From NCBI GenBank assembly GCA_000711775.1, contig ARYC01001191.1, positions 1 to 64,000 of the forward strand: 64,000 nucleotides of DNA, in the 5' to 3' direction. The notes beneath the pieces were generated by a model that saw nothing but the letters and a program-made list of their open reading frames with translations, was not told where the DNA came from and made no database searches. The stretch comes from Oxytricha trifallax. Taxonomy: Eukaryota; Ciliophora; Spirotrichea; Sporadotrichida; Oxytrichidae. The first letter of the stretch is position 1, and each line of letters begins with the position of its first letter. The position numbers and the translations under genes were made by a program. Below, piece by piece: positions 24,906 to 36,914 of this stretch.

Positions 24906-25303
24906 AAGAACTTTCTCCAAGTTTCATATATTGTTTTCTTTTTTTATCAAACTTTCTCCATTAAATTGCTCATAATAATGTTTAATTAAATTAGGAGGTC
25001 CTCCAAATTAATTTCTGGCTTTATTAGGAGTTAAATTTTAAGGTTAAAATTTAATTAGGAGCATATTAAATTTAAAAATGTTCAATAACTTTGCCTCCAA
25101 ATTAAGTTAAAACTTAATTTGGAGGACTTTTAGAGAAAAAAACTTCTTTAGGATCATTTTAATTTACTAAAATTAAAATTTTCTTATAAAATATGTCATC
25201 TTTATGCATTTAAAATGGTAACTTAATTAACTTACCTCTCAGCAACAAATTTACAAGAGTATATTATACTCTACTATTTTGGTTTATCTAGGTAGATATT
25301 AAT

Positions 25304-26844
25304 CTAGTATATTCAAAATGGGGAAATTGTAAAAATTAAATTCAAATTCAAATTATACTATTACTAAAATACAATTGAATCGGGAAATTATGAAAATAAA
25401 TACATAACGTAAAAGCATTTGAATAATAACAGCCAAGTATTTGAGAGTAAATATAAATCAAATTTGGGAGCAAGTAAACAGGATTCTAGCTATGTGTTTA
25501 AACTGTTTACTGTTTAATCTTTAATTATATTTATTATTTTAATATTAAAAGTTTGATCAAATCATTAATTAAAAATAAACAGATAAACAAGTAAACAGGC
25601 CTACACTTATCTGTTCCCTGTTTAATTACATAGATCAGGGAGCAAGTAAACGAATAAACAAATGGTTCATAAGTGTGTTTACTGTTTAATTACAAAGACT
25701 AGGGAGCAGATAAACATACTAAACAGGGATATAAAATGTGTTTATTAGTTTAATTTAGTAATTAGATATAATTGTAATTAAAAAATTAAATGATCAAGAA
25801 AATGGATGAGGCTCGCTATATAATCTCAATTGCACCAGATGCCGTAGCTACAATAGTCTATTTCAAAGAATGCCGCCCAAGAACTATTCTTACAAGTCTT
25901 TTTTCATTCTGAAGCTAGCCATAGCTAAGTATTTGGATAATAAGGCTCATTTTGGAGCAGACAAGAAAACATGGCCGAGATGCTTATCGCACATTTAGAT
26001 TTGCTTTGATGGAGCTGAGGTAAGACCTGCACAGCCGATATAAAGTAAGGGGAGGCTTAGATGACATTCAAGAATCTTTCAGTTGAGATCACGATCAATG
26101 AACTGTCCTTCGACAAGATGAGAAAAGTAGACTTAGACCTTTATGGAGAGAATAACAGTCTGTAAACTTGAGATGCAATCATTTAGAAGAGACGAACCAC
26201 TCCCATTCACTGGCGTGGATTTAGCAAGGCAATTGTACAAGAGATATGTGGAGAGTAGCAATGCAGACGACACCCACTCGCATTCCGGTGAACACAATGA
26301 AGAAGAAAGTAATCTTGAGCAGCATGCGAGAAAGTCACATGGATCCTCGATGTCATTAGATTGAAGTGCCATTACAATTATATCTAATTACTAAATTAAA
26401 CTAATAAACACATTTTATAACCCTGTTTAGTATGTTTATCTGCTCCCTAGTCTATGTAATTAAACAGTAAACACACTTATGAACCATCTGTTTATTCGTT
26501 TACTTGCTCCCTGATCTATGTAATTAAACAGGGAACAGATAAGTGTAGGCCTGTTTACTTGTTTATCTGTTTATTTTTAATTAATGATTTGATCAAACTT
26601 TTAATATTAAAATAATAAATATAATTAAAGATTAAACAGTAAACAGTTTAAACACATAGCTAGAATCCTGTTTACTTGCTCCCAAATTTGATTTATATTA
26701 CTCTCAAATACTTGGCTGTTATTATTCAAATGCTTTTACGTTCTGTATTTATTTTCATAATTTCCCGATTCAATTGTATTTTAGTAATAGTATAATTTGA
26801 ATTTGAATTTAATTTTTACAATTTCCCCATTTTGAATATACTAG
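25304..26844. mobile_element. Inverted-repeat element nested in TBE-E
   Basis: It starts ctagtatattcaaaatgggg at 25304 and ends with the exact complement at 26844. Arms of about 467 bp (25304-25770, 26371-26844) are almost identical in inverted orientation. The central 600 bp is much richer in G+C than everything around it and contains coding-like but broken frames. The arms contain several gtaaacag/taaacaggga words. No target duplication could be fixed. Confidence 0.85.
25790..26364 (+). pseudogene. Coding-like core of the nested element, unknown family
   Basis: A plus frame from ATG 25790 (MIKKMDEARYIISIAPDAV...) stops at TGA 25910. The same frame then gives LEQTRKHGRDAYRTFRFALM and RYKVRGGLDDIQ to about 26090. 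A second frame gives LSVEITINELSFDKMRKVDL, and a third, 26143-26364, gives MERITVCKLEMQ...LARQLYKRYVESSNADDTHSHSG. The pattern suggests one gene with two or three frameshifts, or segments separated by small eliminated sequences. No domain recognised. Confidence 0.4.
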
Positions 26845-26873
26845 ATAAATATTATCATTATTCTAATAAAATA

Positions 26874-28312
26874 TATCAGCAAACTAACCTATTTAGAAGA
26901 GCGTTATTACTTGGATCAAATCAATAAAAATTATTATTCTAGCATCCAAATAATATAGAGACCAGAGACGCTTGTACTTTAGTGCGAGCCTACTTTGACA
27001 ACTTTGACGATTCTATATTTTATATTATAATATAAGTTAAGTAGGAGTTCATCATAGAAGCTGTGCAAATTGAGGAGGAGGTTAAACAACCCGCTATAGA
27101 GCATTAATAATTACAAGCTAAAGTTGACTATAAATGCAAAGAATGCAATAAAGTTTTCCTCTACTTGTCAACTTACAAGAGCCATATGAGAGATGTAAAC
27201 AACGATAAGCATAGAATATATCTTAAACATTAAAAGAAAGATTGCAATTATATCAGTGAGTTTTGTAAGAAGGCATATTCTCTTTCAACATATCCTAAAG
27301 TGCACAAAAAGGAAAATTACAATCAAAGTTTTGTTTTTATACATGAACCTACAGAAAAAGGTTTCTTATAAATAGTAGGTCAAGAAATCCAGCCGAGTTT
27401 CTTAGGGTTGAGGCATAGAAGTAAGTATTAATGAAGAAAGCGATTAAGAACCTCCCAGTCTCAGATATCAATAAAATTATTATTAAAATTAGGCAATGAA
27501 GATTCTTATCTTAAAAATTATTGACATAGATTCTAGTCTTGAAAGCTATCTCACCCTTGATGATAAAATAGATAAAAGAGTCAACACTTATGAGAGATAT
27601 GCCTATAAAATAAATCCTTTCGATTACTTAATTGCTGATGATAAGTTTTAAATTGAATTTTCTAATGAGTTATATGCTCTTTAATAGGCAAAGTTAAGAG
27701 AGTGCAACCAAATTATTTTATTAATTGCTATATTACTTTGAAAAGATCATGAACTTCCTCTCCTCGAAATGACTTACAAAGAATTTTTTATCTGATAGCA
27801 GATACCAACGACAAATTTTATAGATCGTGCATCAGATAGTTGAGCGTATTGAAGAGCTTCAAAAGCTTGATTATTTTCATAGAGACTTAAAGCAAAAGAA
27901 AATCATGATGAACTTTCAACCTCTTAGAGTTTATATCATTGATTTGAACAGAGCTTAAGGAGTGCAAGCCTCTGTTAGAAAATGTAGATGGTACTCCAGG
28001 TTATTTCCCTGAAAGAAAAGATTGGAGAGACAGAGACACTTAATGGGATATCTGGACTCTAGAAGTAATATTGATAGACAGCGACGTGCATAGAAACGAT
28101 CACTTTAGCTGCAAGAGTGAGAGAGATTCTAATTAAAGAATCAAGCAATATTTAGGTAAATAAAAGATTAAGGAAGTATAAGAAATCTTGCATTTTCAAA
28201 CATCATATAGCAAAGCTAAGAGAATTATTTTACAATAGAAACAATCAAACACTAACTTAGAAAGATCAAATTCAGATAACTGCCACATGACTTTTTGCTT
28301 ATGTTTGTATGA
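26874..28312 (+). pseudogene. TBE-E 57-kDa zinc-finger/kinase-like gene, broken
   Basis: The N-terminus aligns with TBE-A (NLFRRALLLGSNQQKLLF) but the start ATG is not preserved. Finger 1 is intact (CKECNKVF...H-x-H region). Finger 2 reads CNYISEFCKK, with one Cys displaced. Frameshifts begin near 27430. The kinase-like part reads FHRDLKQKKIM and IDLNRA (DLN), GTPGYFPERKDWRD and WDIWTLEVI. It ends LMFV-TGA at 28312 like TBE-I. Confidence 0.8.
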
Positions 28313-28814
28313 GATATTTAGAAAAATTGCTTATAATACTCATTTAAATTAATAAAATTTAAACAATAAATCTTTGCATAAACCCTAATGAAACCTTTAA
28401 AACCCTAATAAAGTATGCGTTTATTACAGCCTTTAATCAATCAAAAACTCAATCAAACCACTGAAATGGTTTGGGGTTTTGATTGGTATAAAAATATAAT
28501 TAAAACAAAAAAGAATTTAAAATAAAAATAATTTCTCTTGAAAGTCTAAAAATTATCATGAATTAACTAGTTTTTCTCACAAATTAAAGTAATTATAATC
28601 AGAAAAATATGAATGTATAATAAATAAAGATACATAGGTTTACAAAATGATTTATAGAAATAAAGTTGAGGAAAATCAGACAAAGAATGCTATGTTTAAT
28701 TTTATATATTAACTTATCATATAAATTTTTAATTATTTAATTTTAAATATAATCAAAGATTTTATATAATCAATATAATTTAATCATTCATTATTCAACA
28801 TTGATTTATTCCTG

Positions 28815-29212
28815 TAATATTGTCGGATTATATTTGAATTTGGAAAATAATTAAAATTAAATTATAAATTCATTTAATTAGTAAAAGTTAACTTTCTCAA
28901 AATTTAAAAAATATGGTAACTGTTTCATAGAGAATTCAAAATTAGCTATACTTTACTATCAGCGGTACTAATCAATCGCATGCCTGCATGGCTAGAGTGA
29001 AATAAATCAAATTTGAATTTTGATAAATTGTTTATCTTCTTTTGATGCCAAAATAAATTCGATTTAGTTAGCTCCAGGGATGTGATAAAATTATAACTCC
29101 AATAACAAAAGGCTCACCTAATTTCAAATTTATTATTAATTAAGTACCATTTTGTCTAGGTTTCGAGAAAGTTAAATAATATTCCAAATTCAAATATATT
29201 CCTACAATAATA
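28815..29212. repeat. Foldback element, family P, degraded copy
   Basis: The left end tattgtcggattatatttga and right end caaatatattcctacaata are complementary with mismatches; the core gcggtacta survives. Copy 2 has an uninterrupted site near 59485 (atagaatattaaaatctt), so this inserted after the duplication or was lost there. Confidence 0.7.
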
Positions 29213-30541
29213 AAATCTTAATTTACAAACTGCTTTGATAAATATTATATATAATTTAATGAGTCTATAATTAAGATTTGCATTATTAAAATAGTTAAAA
29301 TTTATATTGCTCTTTATAATAAACAATTTTAAATAAGTTGAAGATAATGTAGTTTTCAATAATGTTGTCAATATACATGATTTATATTTCTTTTCTTTTA
29401 TCAATACTTTTATATTTCATAACTGAATTTACCTTAAATTAAGATAATTCATTAAAATTTTAATATAATTTCAAAGGACTTATTTGATCATTAAAAAAAA
29501 TAAGTAATATATCATTAGAAATAAAAATTTATTGTAAAAATTATGAAATATTATTTTTTAAAATAGAATTTGAATATGCTTATATTGGAAAATTTAAGAC
29601 ATAAACAGGTATATGAAGGTAAAATATATATTTTTTCGAAACAGAAAGATATTAACTTTTAACTGAGTCATAATTTAATATTAACCGAGATTTAAGATTT
29701 TTACTATGTTAATTTCCTGTCAAAATTCAATTTTTAAATGATACAAACTTCATTTTCAATAAAACTGCTATTTCTGCGTTTTTAGTGCAATCTTTAAAAT
29801 TAAAAAATAATAAGTAAATCTATGTTAATAATTAGATCATATTTATTTTTAAAATAAATCTAATAAAAAATGTCTAAAAAATATTTACTCTTACTAAATA
29901 AGTCTAATGTTTTATTCTATGGTTATAAACAATGTAGTTAAATTTCTATAAAATTACAGAGAATTTTTTTTACCAAAAATGTTAGATAAAAGACCATAAT
30001 ATGTTGATTTTCTAGACGAAAATTTATAGAAATGCTTAGCTTTTTCCATGCTACCATATTTTTTTTTACTATTTAAAACAATTATAGGATGTTCAATTTT
30101 TTATTTTACCCTTGAAACTTTTTCTTACATTTATAATCTGATAATTAGCAGAAACAGAAAGTATCTTATAAAATGAATACAGGACAGATTATTCTAAACA
30201 TGAATATCATATTGATTTTAAAAGTGTAAAGAGTAATGTTGAATAACTGTTTTTCATAGTGTTAAATTTATAAGAAATCTAAAAGTAAAATCTATAACTG
30301 AGTATGGGAAGATTTTTGAAAATACTTGTAGAATGTAATTAAAAGTTGTTTTATTTTATTCTTTTTCTTAATAAAAATCAACTTTAGATTAGAGAATCCA
30401 AAGTAAGTCTATATTGATCAAAATTAAAAGAAAAAAATTCTCATGGAGAGTAAGATATCACTTGTTAGAAACATCTCTTCCTCAATTGAATTACAAAAGA
30501 TAAATTATTGAACTTACGAACTTTTAAAATTAAATAAACTT

Positions 30542-31102
30542 TGGCTTTGTGATCAAACACTCCCCTACATTATATATCAACTTTTTATATTGTAGTCTGA
30601 TAGAGATTTTGACGCTAAGAAATAGAAGCACATAAAAAATGCATATGCGAGCAATAGCTTTTGCGCTACATCCTCTTTTATTGCAAAAATTATATAAAAA
30701 GTTATTGTATTTTACCTCAAAATATCAATTTCCCCACGTATAAACTAACTTTTTGTAAATTATTTTTTATTTAAATAATTAACACTTATATGTTTAATCT
30801 ATTAATTAACACTTTTATTTCATCTCAAGATTGTTGAATAAATATTTTAAACATATAAGTGTTAATTATTTAAATAAAAAATAATTTACAAAAAGTTAGT
30901 TTATACGTGGGGAAATTGATATTTTGAGGTAAAATACAATAACTTTTTATATAATTTTTGCAATAAAAGAGGATGTAGCGCAAAAGCTATTGCTCGCATA
31001 TGCATTTTTTATGTGCTTCTATTTCTTAGCGTCAAAATCTCTATCAGACTACAATATAAAAAGTTGATATATAATGTAGGGGAGTGTTTGATCACATAGC
31101 CG
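30542..31102. repeat. Palindrome with 254-bp arms
   Basis: Left arm 30542-30795 (ggctttgtgatcaaacactc...) and right arm 30848-31102 are near-perfect complements; 52 bp between. The arms include gcgagcaatagcttttgcgc and ccccacgtataaact. No ORF. Not related by eye to family P. Lies in the spacer that in gene C corresponds to an eliminated sequence. Confidence 0.88.
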
Positions 31103-31699
31103 AAACATTTACTAGTATTTTGATTTTTTAAAATATAACTTAATAACAATGTATTTTATAAAATAAAATAATTTAAAACAAATCTTTTATAATTACTTTT
31201 TGCTTATTTCAAATTTTATTGATCTTACTAATATTGTTCAATTATATTTGGGTAGATTTACTTTTAAAAATAAAACTTAATTTAATATTTTTGTTATAAA
31301 TTCATAAAATACTTAGTAATATAGTCATATTTTAATTAATTTCAAATAATTTTTTTATCCCAGTTTGGATTATCTAAAATTATTTTCTAAAATTTTAGGC
31401 TAAAACTTTGATTTCTTTTATTTTTAGGTATTTATTTGTTTATATTAAAATAAAAATAATAAACATTGTATAATTATTATTTTAAATCTCTTAATACCAT
31501 CCAGTAACTTATAGCAAGATCAGTCAGTTTTTATTTGTTTTCTTTGAGTTTTTTTTTCAAATTTCGAATCTCAAAAACTAAAATTAATTACTAAACTTTA
31601 AAATAAATTAAATTCATTTTTAAAAATAGTTAGCTATCAGCATTATAAATTAACTTGTGGATATAAAATCAATACAGTAGGATAATTCAAACATATTAA

Positions 31700-32240
31700 A
31701 TGTAATTAACTATGTCTCAAACCGATTTTTCAAATGCACATCGCACCCATGCCGTCATGAGCGCAAACTTCATTATAACATCGTATTTCTACTGAAAATT
31801 TCTTCTTTTCTAAGATGTGTTATATCATGTAAAATTCAATCAGTTCTTTATCTGAAATAAAAACTGCTTTCTAACTAGGCAAGAGGGTAAAAACTTAAAT
31901 TTGTACTCTATCAGAGATTTTTCTGGAGGTTTTTTCTACTTTCCTGATAAATGGAGTATATACGGGAATCATGCGGAGTGCCCTTGCTCTCTTTGCAATA
32001 TCCTTGTTCACATATTTCTCCTGTTTTTTGATAATGGTATCATTAAGTTTTAATACGACATGAGATCATCTATGGTCAACGTTTTTGTTGACTTGGTCCC
32101 CCTATACCTTGCCTGACGTATTCTGAAGAGGTTCTCAGATCCATGACTTATTTCTTGATATCTAAGGGCCCTTATAGTTTTTAATTCCAGGTTACGATAA
32201 TTGGTCGGGCCAATGCTCCCTATTACCAGAATTTGTCTTA
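31700..32240 (-). other. Coding-like segment; weak mitochondrial ribosomal S18 resemblance
   Basis: G+C is clearly above the flanks. The minus frame from about 32230 reads SIGPTNYRNLELKTIRALRY, then ARYRGTKSTKTLTIDDLMSY and stops at TGA near 32010. The next frame gives IKKQEKYVNKDIAKRARALR, MIPVYTPFIRK, and continues to NEVCAHDGMGA. The pattern NYRNLEL ... KYV..IAKRARALRMIPV recalls the bS18 family (D-Y-K-x-x-x-L ... AIKRAR-x-x-x-L-L-P), but the spacing is longer, so this is tentative. It may be a frameshifted gene or a segment with a small eliminated sequence. Absent from copy 2. Confidence 0.35.
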
Positions 32241-32851
32241 ATTTATGAATTTATACAATATATAAAATCCATACTAATTTGGAAATTTAAATTTAAAAAT
32301 AATTAAAATTAGTGGTCGCTAAAATAAGATATCTAGACTTTCTTAAGATCATTCAGTAAAATTCATTTAAGATTTGATGATTTTAATATTGGAGGGTTGA
32401 TTTATTTTTTATTTGACAAAATCAACTAGATTTTAATTCATTTTTTTGATTTATTATATTATTTAGCTCAATTAGATAGAATTAATTCTAGTAATGAAAA
32501 TTATAGCTCATAATTTGAAGCTTTTATACCACACTCATCCATTTTGTCTATTTCAAATGCCAATGATTTAAATAAATTAATTTCCCAGATAGAATTTTTT
32601 TTTCAAATTATTTATAATCTCAAAAATATCTTCATTCGATGTGGCATTTGAGCGTTCCTATTTATTTTATTTTATTGATTTTAATTTATTGTAAAATTAA
32701 AAAATGATGTGCAAGCTAGTGAATTACTTTATAATGAAATTCAGTTGCTAGGGGTTGTTGCCTAACTATCTTAAATCCCTACAAATTGTTCGCTAAAATC
32801 TTTGGATTTATAATTATAATGAAAAATTAACCTTTTTTTAAAGGAAAGGTC

Positions 32852-33449
32852 AGGGGGCTTTATCTGAACTAAAGCGACAATATCTGAACCAAAGATATTT
32901 TTTTATAGTTTAAATAAGTTCGCATACCTGTTCCGGGTCAGATAACACGAAAAAATTATTTTTAAAAACAATAGTGTTGAAAACACATAAAATTAGTCTG
33001 AGTTTTATCATAAATTTATAAATATATTTATATTTTTCATAACTATTTTTCTTCAATTTTTACAGTTTTAAATTTTATAACCTTCTCAAATTCTTGTTAA
33101 TAAGTTATCTTATACAAATAAATTACTTGAAAATTACATTTTAAATAAGTATTTCGATCATATAATATATTGTGTAAGATAACATAATAACAAGAATTTA
33201 AGAAGGTTATATAGTTTAAAACTGTAAAAATTGAAGAAAAAATAGTTATGAAAAATAAAACAATATTTGTAATTTTTCTTATAAAATTTAGACTAATTTT
33301 ATGTGTTTTCAACACTATGGAGAAGTCTCTTGTAATTAAAAATAAATTTTTCCTATTTTCTGACCCGGAACAAGTATGATAACTTATTTAAACTATAAAA
33401 AAATATTTGGTTCAAATATTGTCGCTTTGGTTCAGATATAGGCCCCCCA
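32852..33449. repeat. Inverted-repeat element, imperfect arms
   Basis: The left end ggggctttatctgaactaaa and the right end ggttcagatataggcccc are complementary. Inner arms share ttcgcatacctgttccgggt / gacccggaacaagtatgata and aattcttgtta/taacaagaatt. Arms about 250 bp with mismatches. The flank matches copy 2 up to about 62225 where no such element occurs. Confidence 0.75.
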
Positions 33450-33814
33450 AAAATTAATATAATAAAGGTATTTTATAGAGTAGGAAAAGAACGGGGAGGT
33501 ATTTCGGTTTAGCATGGGAAAGGTTTCGAGGGGTATTCGGCTAGAACAAATATATTTTTGAGGAAAATAATAAAAACAAATATTTATTCCTTAAATTATT
33601 AATATTTACAAGTATCAAGGTTATTAATTATTAATATAGAAATCAATTTGATAAAATAAATCTCTATGAGAAACAAAAGTAATAATAAGATAGAATATAA
33701 TATTTAAAAATATTCTAGAAGGTGAGTCTCTGACTAACCAAATTAGCATTTATTTAATCATTTAATTAGTCTATATTAATATGATTTTATATTATCAAAC
33801 TAAGATTATAATAA

Positions 33815-34278
33815 AAAATTAGGGGGGGGGGAAGTTTTCTGCACTGGTTTATGATAATAAAAAAAATTTTAGGGAAGTTTCCTTCACTTTTTTTAAGTTT
33901 TTTTAATATCATTTAAAAAATCTTTATAAAAACTATTAACCAACCTCCGAACCACTTTCATCTATATAATTAAACCTAGTTTATTAAACAATTAGTCAAT
34001 ATCTCTTCAGATTCCAACAACTCTGGAATATTTAATCTGATATTTTTTGTTTCTTTATCACATCCATTTATTTGTCATTTCTATTTTTATCCAGTTTTAA
34101 TGAAATTCTAATTCATTTTATCTTGTAATTTTCAAGCCTGTTAGACTTAATTTTCTTGAACTACTTCATTGATTTAAAATTATCCTCTTAATATTAATGA
34201 GTCATAAAAATGTTTAGAATTTAATAAATTTTGCATAAATAAAAAAAAAGTGCAGGAAACTTCCTCCCCCCCAAAAAT
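33815..34278. repeat. Element with G-rich inverted termini, copy 1
   Basis: Starts taggggggggggaagttttc, ends gaaacttcctcccccccaaa; termini inverted over about 25 bp. A sister with similar ends (gggggaggggaagtttcctg / caggaaacttccccccaaaa) lies at 60176-60554. The interior is AT-rich with no ORF. Short non-autonomous transposon inferred. Confidence 0.65.
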
Positions 34279-34528
34279 TATGATCAATTTTAATTAACAT
34301 TTAAATTTGAAATTTTTACTTAATAACTTGTTAAATCTTTTAATTAAAATTTTAATCTAATTATTAAGCGAATAGGTTGAAATTAGTATGGTTTTATTTA
34401 AAAATAGAGTTGTATAATAAAATGTGGATAACATTGACTCCTATATCAAAAACCACAAAACCCCTTAATGAGGTTTGTAAGTGCTTTGATTTGTAGGGAA
34501 TATTTTAGGGGTTGGAGTTATTAATTTT

Positions 34529-35588
34529 ATGCGAGACAAAATAACAATCTTTTGGGGTCTATTTATGTTGAAGAGTATATAGATTTAGTGTTTAAACTGC
34601 GATATGGAAGTGATATATACAGTAAATAAGTCAAACCAGTACTGAAATATATGTATATTGCACTGCTCTAAAAGCGAAGTCCATCAACTGTTCTCTCACG
34701 CTGCTTGAAAGCTGTGTAATTAAAGCAATAATATCTGAATTCTAAGCCCAGAAGAAGGTTAAAGTTCCTATAAATTATATTGACTATCTTATTAATGAAA
34801 AGCTTTGAAGTATTGGGCTCTCTTCTCTTTAGACCTACGAGCTGCTAGTTTCATCACCAGTTTCTTGAGTTGAAGATCTCTACATAGTCTACTACTAAGA
34901 TTTGTAAACGAAAGGGTATCACTTACAAAGGTGTGAATCGTTTCAAAAGAGTAATTGATTTCACTCTGCCATTTTACAACAACAACTTAAATTGTATTTA
35001 TAATTAAATGCAATAAACTTAATAGAATAATATTAAATTTATACATGCTTATTAGGCTGTGTTTACCTTCAACACTTTCATCTAGAAGTCTTGGCATAAA
35101 AAGCATAGTAAAATATAGGTATAAGACTAGAAAGTCAAGGCATAAACAATGGCAATTCTTCGAGGAATAAGCGAAGATATTGGTTTAGAGACTTATGTTA
35201 CTTATCCTCGCTCTATTAAGTTAGAGCAGTATATTAAGTTCTTAGAAAAGGTGAGAGAGAAGTACCCTGAATAAGAGATTATACTGTTTGTTCATAATCT
35301 TTCTGTTCTTAAGACTAAAGAAACAAGGAAGAGTTATGAACAACTTAGAATAACGCCAGCGTTCAACCTACCTTAGAGTCCATAGTTTAATGGAATTGAG
35401 TTCTACTGGGGTAAATTAAAAGGTCATTATAAGAAACTGCTGCTATGCCACCTAATGCATGATCTACCTATTGATACAGTCGATTTTATTAAAGTTCAGC
35501 AAAAAGAGGAGATTATTAATTGGCTTAAATGTGTGCGAAAGAAGGGAGAGTGAATGTATACAAATAAGTTTTAGAGTTAAGTTAATGA
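34529..35588 (+). pseudogene. TBE-F 42-kDa transposase, broken
   Basis: Starts near ATG 34529. Frameshifts around 34555, 34780 and 35490, with several TGA codons between. Both catalytic Asp positions are lost: IHAYQAVFTF (Asp to Tyr) and LFVHNLSVLKT (Asp to His); the Glu of NGIEFYW remains. The 3' end (YKQVLELSQ-TGA) is reached in a shifted frame. Confidence 0.82.
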
Positions 35589-35597
35589 ATGTATAAA

Positions 35598-36386
35598 TCA
35601 CATTTAAAATTTTTTCGTAGGAGCTGGCTTCTCATTCTTTTCTTCCTCCTGTAACTTCCCTCCTCCTAGGTTTCTTCTCTAACTGCCACTCCAGCATTTA
35701 TGTTCATTGACTCTGGTGGCTGAATATTTGAATAGAGTCTCTTACTAACTTCATACTTTGTCTGCAACTTTCGCTCTCTGTGGAGCTTGCTCTATACCTT
35801 CATCAAGAAGAAGCCAGAACCAAATTTTCTAAAGAGTTTAAACTACAAATCTTACTTGAAATATAAGGGCGCTACTGCAGCTCTGATATCCTGCTCTCAC
35901 TTATCTTGATCCTTTATTTGTCCTTATCTTCTGAATAGATGCTGTACCTTTTCTAATGAGATTCTTGAATAATTTCTTTCAAGTATTCACCTTTAATTGT
36001 TGCAAATATGCAAAAGAAATAAGTTCTTTCAGGTAGTTTATTTGACAACTGCTTCTTAGTGGGCAGGTACTGCGAAACCTCTGGGTCGTTCATAGCATCA
36101 TCATATAAGTTAGTCACTGATGAATTTCTGGATAGTTTGGAATCTCTGCAAACTTTTCATCTTAAGTTTTCAATGCTTTCTTCTCTTCGCAGAGTATCGC
36201 TCTTAGAATTGAAATTTTAGAACCATCCATAGTTGGCAGGTACAAATCAACTGCATAAAAAAGACAAGTTACTATGAGTTCGATACCTTGCTGCACAAGG
36301 TAGCGAATCAAATCCTCCTTGCTTCTTAATTTTTGAATCAATTCTTGTGCTTGCACTCTTTTTATTGCATCATTCATTGACTCCAT
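35598..36386 (-). pseudogene. TBE-F 22-kDa gene
   Basis: Exon 1 starts MESMNDAIKRVQAQELIQKL at 36386. The first intron position is gtatcgaactcatagtaact...atgcag, 36 nt and itself open, after which VDLYLPTMDG follows. The second intron (27 nt, gtaagatttgtagtttaaac...tttag) is present, but one base is missing after it. The tail GSGFFLMKVQSKLHRERK, YEVSKRLYSNIQPP is in frame with itself. Indels lie in the middle. Confidence 0.75.
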
Positions 36387-36464
36387 CTTGTTTACAGATC
36401 TAAGAAATGATATTCAAATTTAAGTTTATTGATTTCAATTATATATCTATGTAAAACTCACTAT

Positions 36465-36520
36465 TAAATATGGGCATCCTATAGGCGGTCAACCTGTAAA
36501 ATGGATATGGAGAAGATTGT
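36465..36520. promoter_or_regulatory. Conserved TBE intergenic motif (TBE-F)
   Basis: tatgggcatcctataggcgg then tcaacctgtaaaatggatat and ggagaag. Same place and orientation relative to the two genes as in other TBEs. Farther on (36600-36680), ttaattaggagc words repeat. Confidence 0.55.
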
Positions 36521-36914
36521 GAGAACTGGTTTCAAACTTAAGAGATTGATAATAATTTCTAATGATATAGTTCCATATTTATAAATTGGTAAGTAATTAA
36601 TTTGGAGCAGCTCCTAAAATTCTAGTACTTAATTAGGAGCTTTATTTAATTAAAGCTAGTACTTAATTAGGAGCACCATAATTTTAATCACAAAATCACA
36701 AAATACCTCCTAAAGCAGGACGTAATAATTAAGTGCACCTCCTAAATATGTACGTGCTATAATTAACTTATTATTAAAAGTAAAAATGGTTACTTCCTCA
36801 ACTTTATTTCTTTTTTTTTAATATTCTAAATTTCTCCCTTAAAACATTTAGCCTTGCCAAGCCATAATATTAGCTCTGAGTTATAGATGCAGTTTTATAA
36901 ATTTTAATTTTATT

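Larger units (their letters stand above)
22826..28481. mobile_element. TBE-E, complete, with a nested element
   Basis: It starts caaaaccccaaaacccttt at 22826 and ends ggtttggggttttg at 28481; ATT duplications at 22823-22825 and 28482-28484. Length is 5656 bp because a 1541-bp inverted-repeat element (25304-26844) sits between the 22-kDa and 57-kDa genes; without it the length is that of a normal TBE. Gene order is mirror-image to TBE-C. Subterminal type matches TBE-A and TBE-I. Confidence 0.92.
1930..32800 (+). repeat. Segmental duplication, copy 1
   Basis: Anchors in the same order and orientation recur at 39640-62200: 1935/39645, 3128/41178, 5172/42006, 10136/42415, 11566/43456, 12310/52560, 16833/53300, 18130/56597, 19405/57700, 21225/58218, 29740/59990, 31325/61330, 32640/61990. 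Identity is concentrated in blocks of 60-230 bp; the AT-rich spacers are poorly conserved. Blocks are conserved in reading frame with TAA/TAG as Gln, so they are coding pieces. Mobile insertions differ between copies. Confidence 0.85.
29690..32800 (-). pseudogene. Homeobox gene C, copy 1, decayed
   Basis: Minus-strand blocks: 32800-32690 (DFSEQFVGIQDSQATTPSN then TGA), 31560-31495 (EIRNLKKKLKENKQKLTDLA), 31430-31345 (homeodomain helix 1, DNPNWDK), 29800-29690 (helices 2-3). In the last block a 1-nt loss precedes helix 3, and the key Trp codon reads Leu (QKLNFDRK). Copy 2 has open frames for all of these. A 561-bp palindrome (30542-31102) and the block 31700-32240 lie between segments. Confidence 0.6.

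Noticed and set aside
26133-26372. Minus-strand frame in the nested element
   Set aside because: Overlaps the more protein-like plus frame; composition suggests an antisense shadow.
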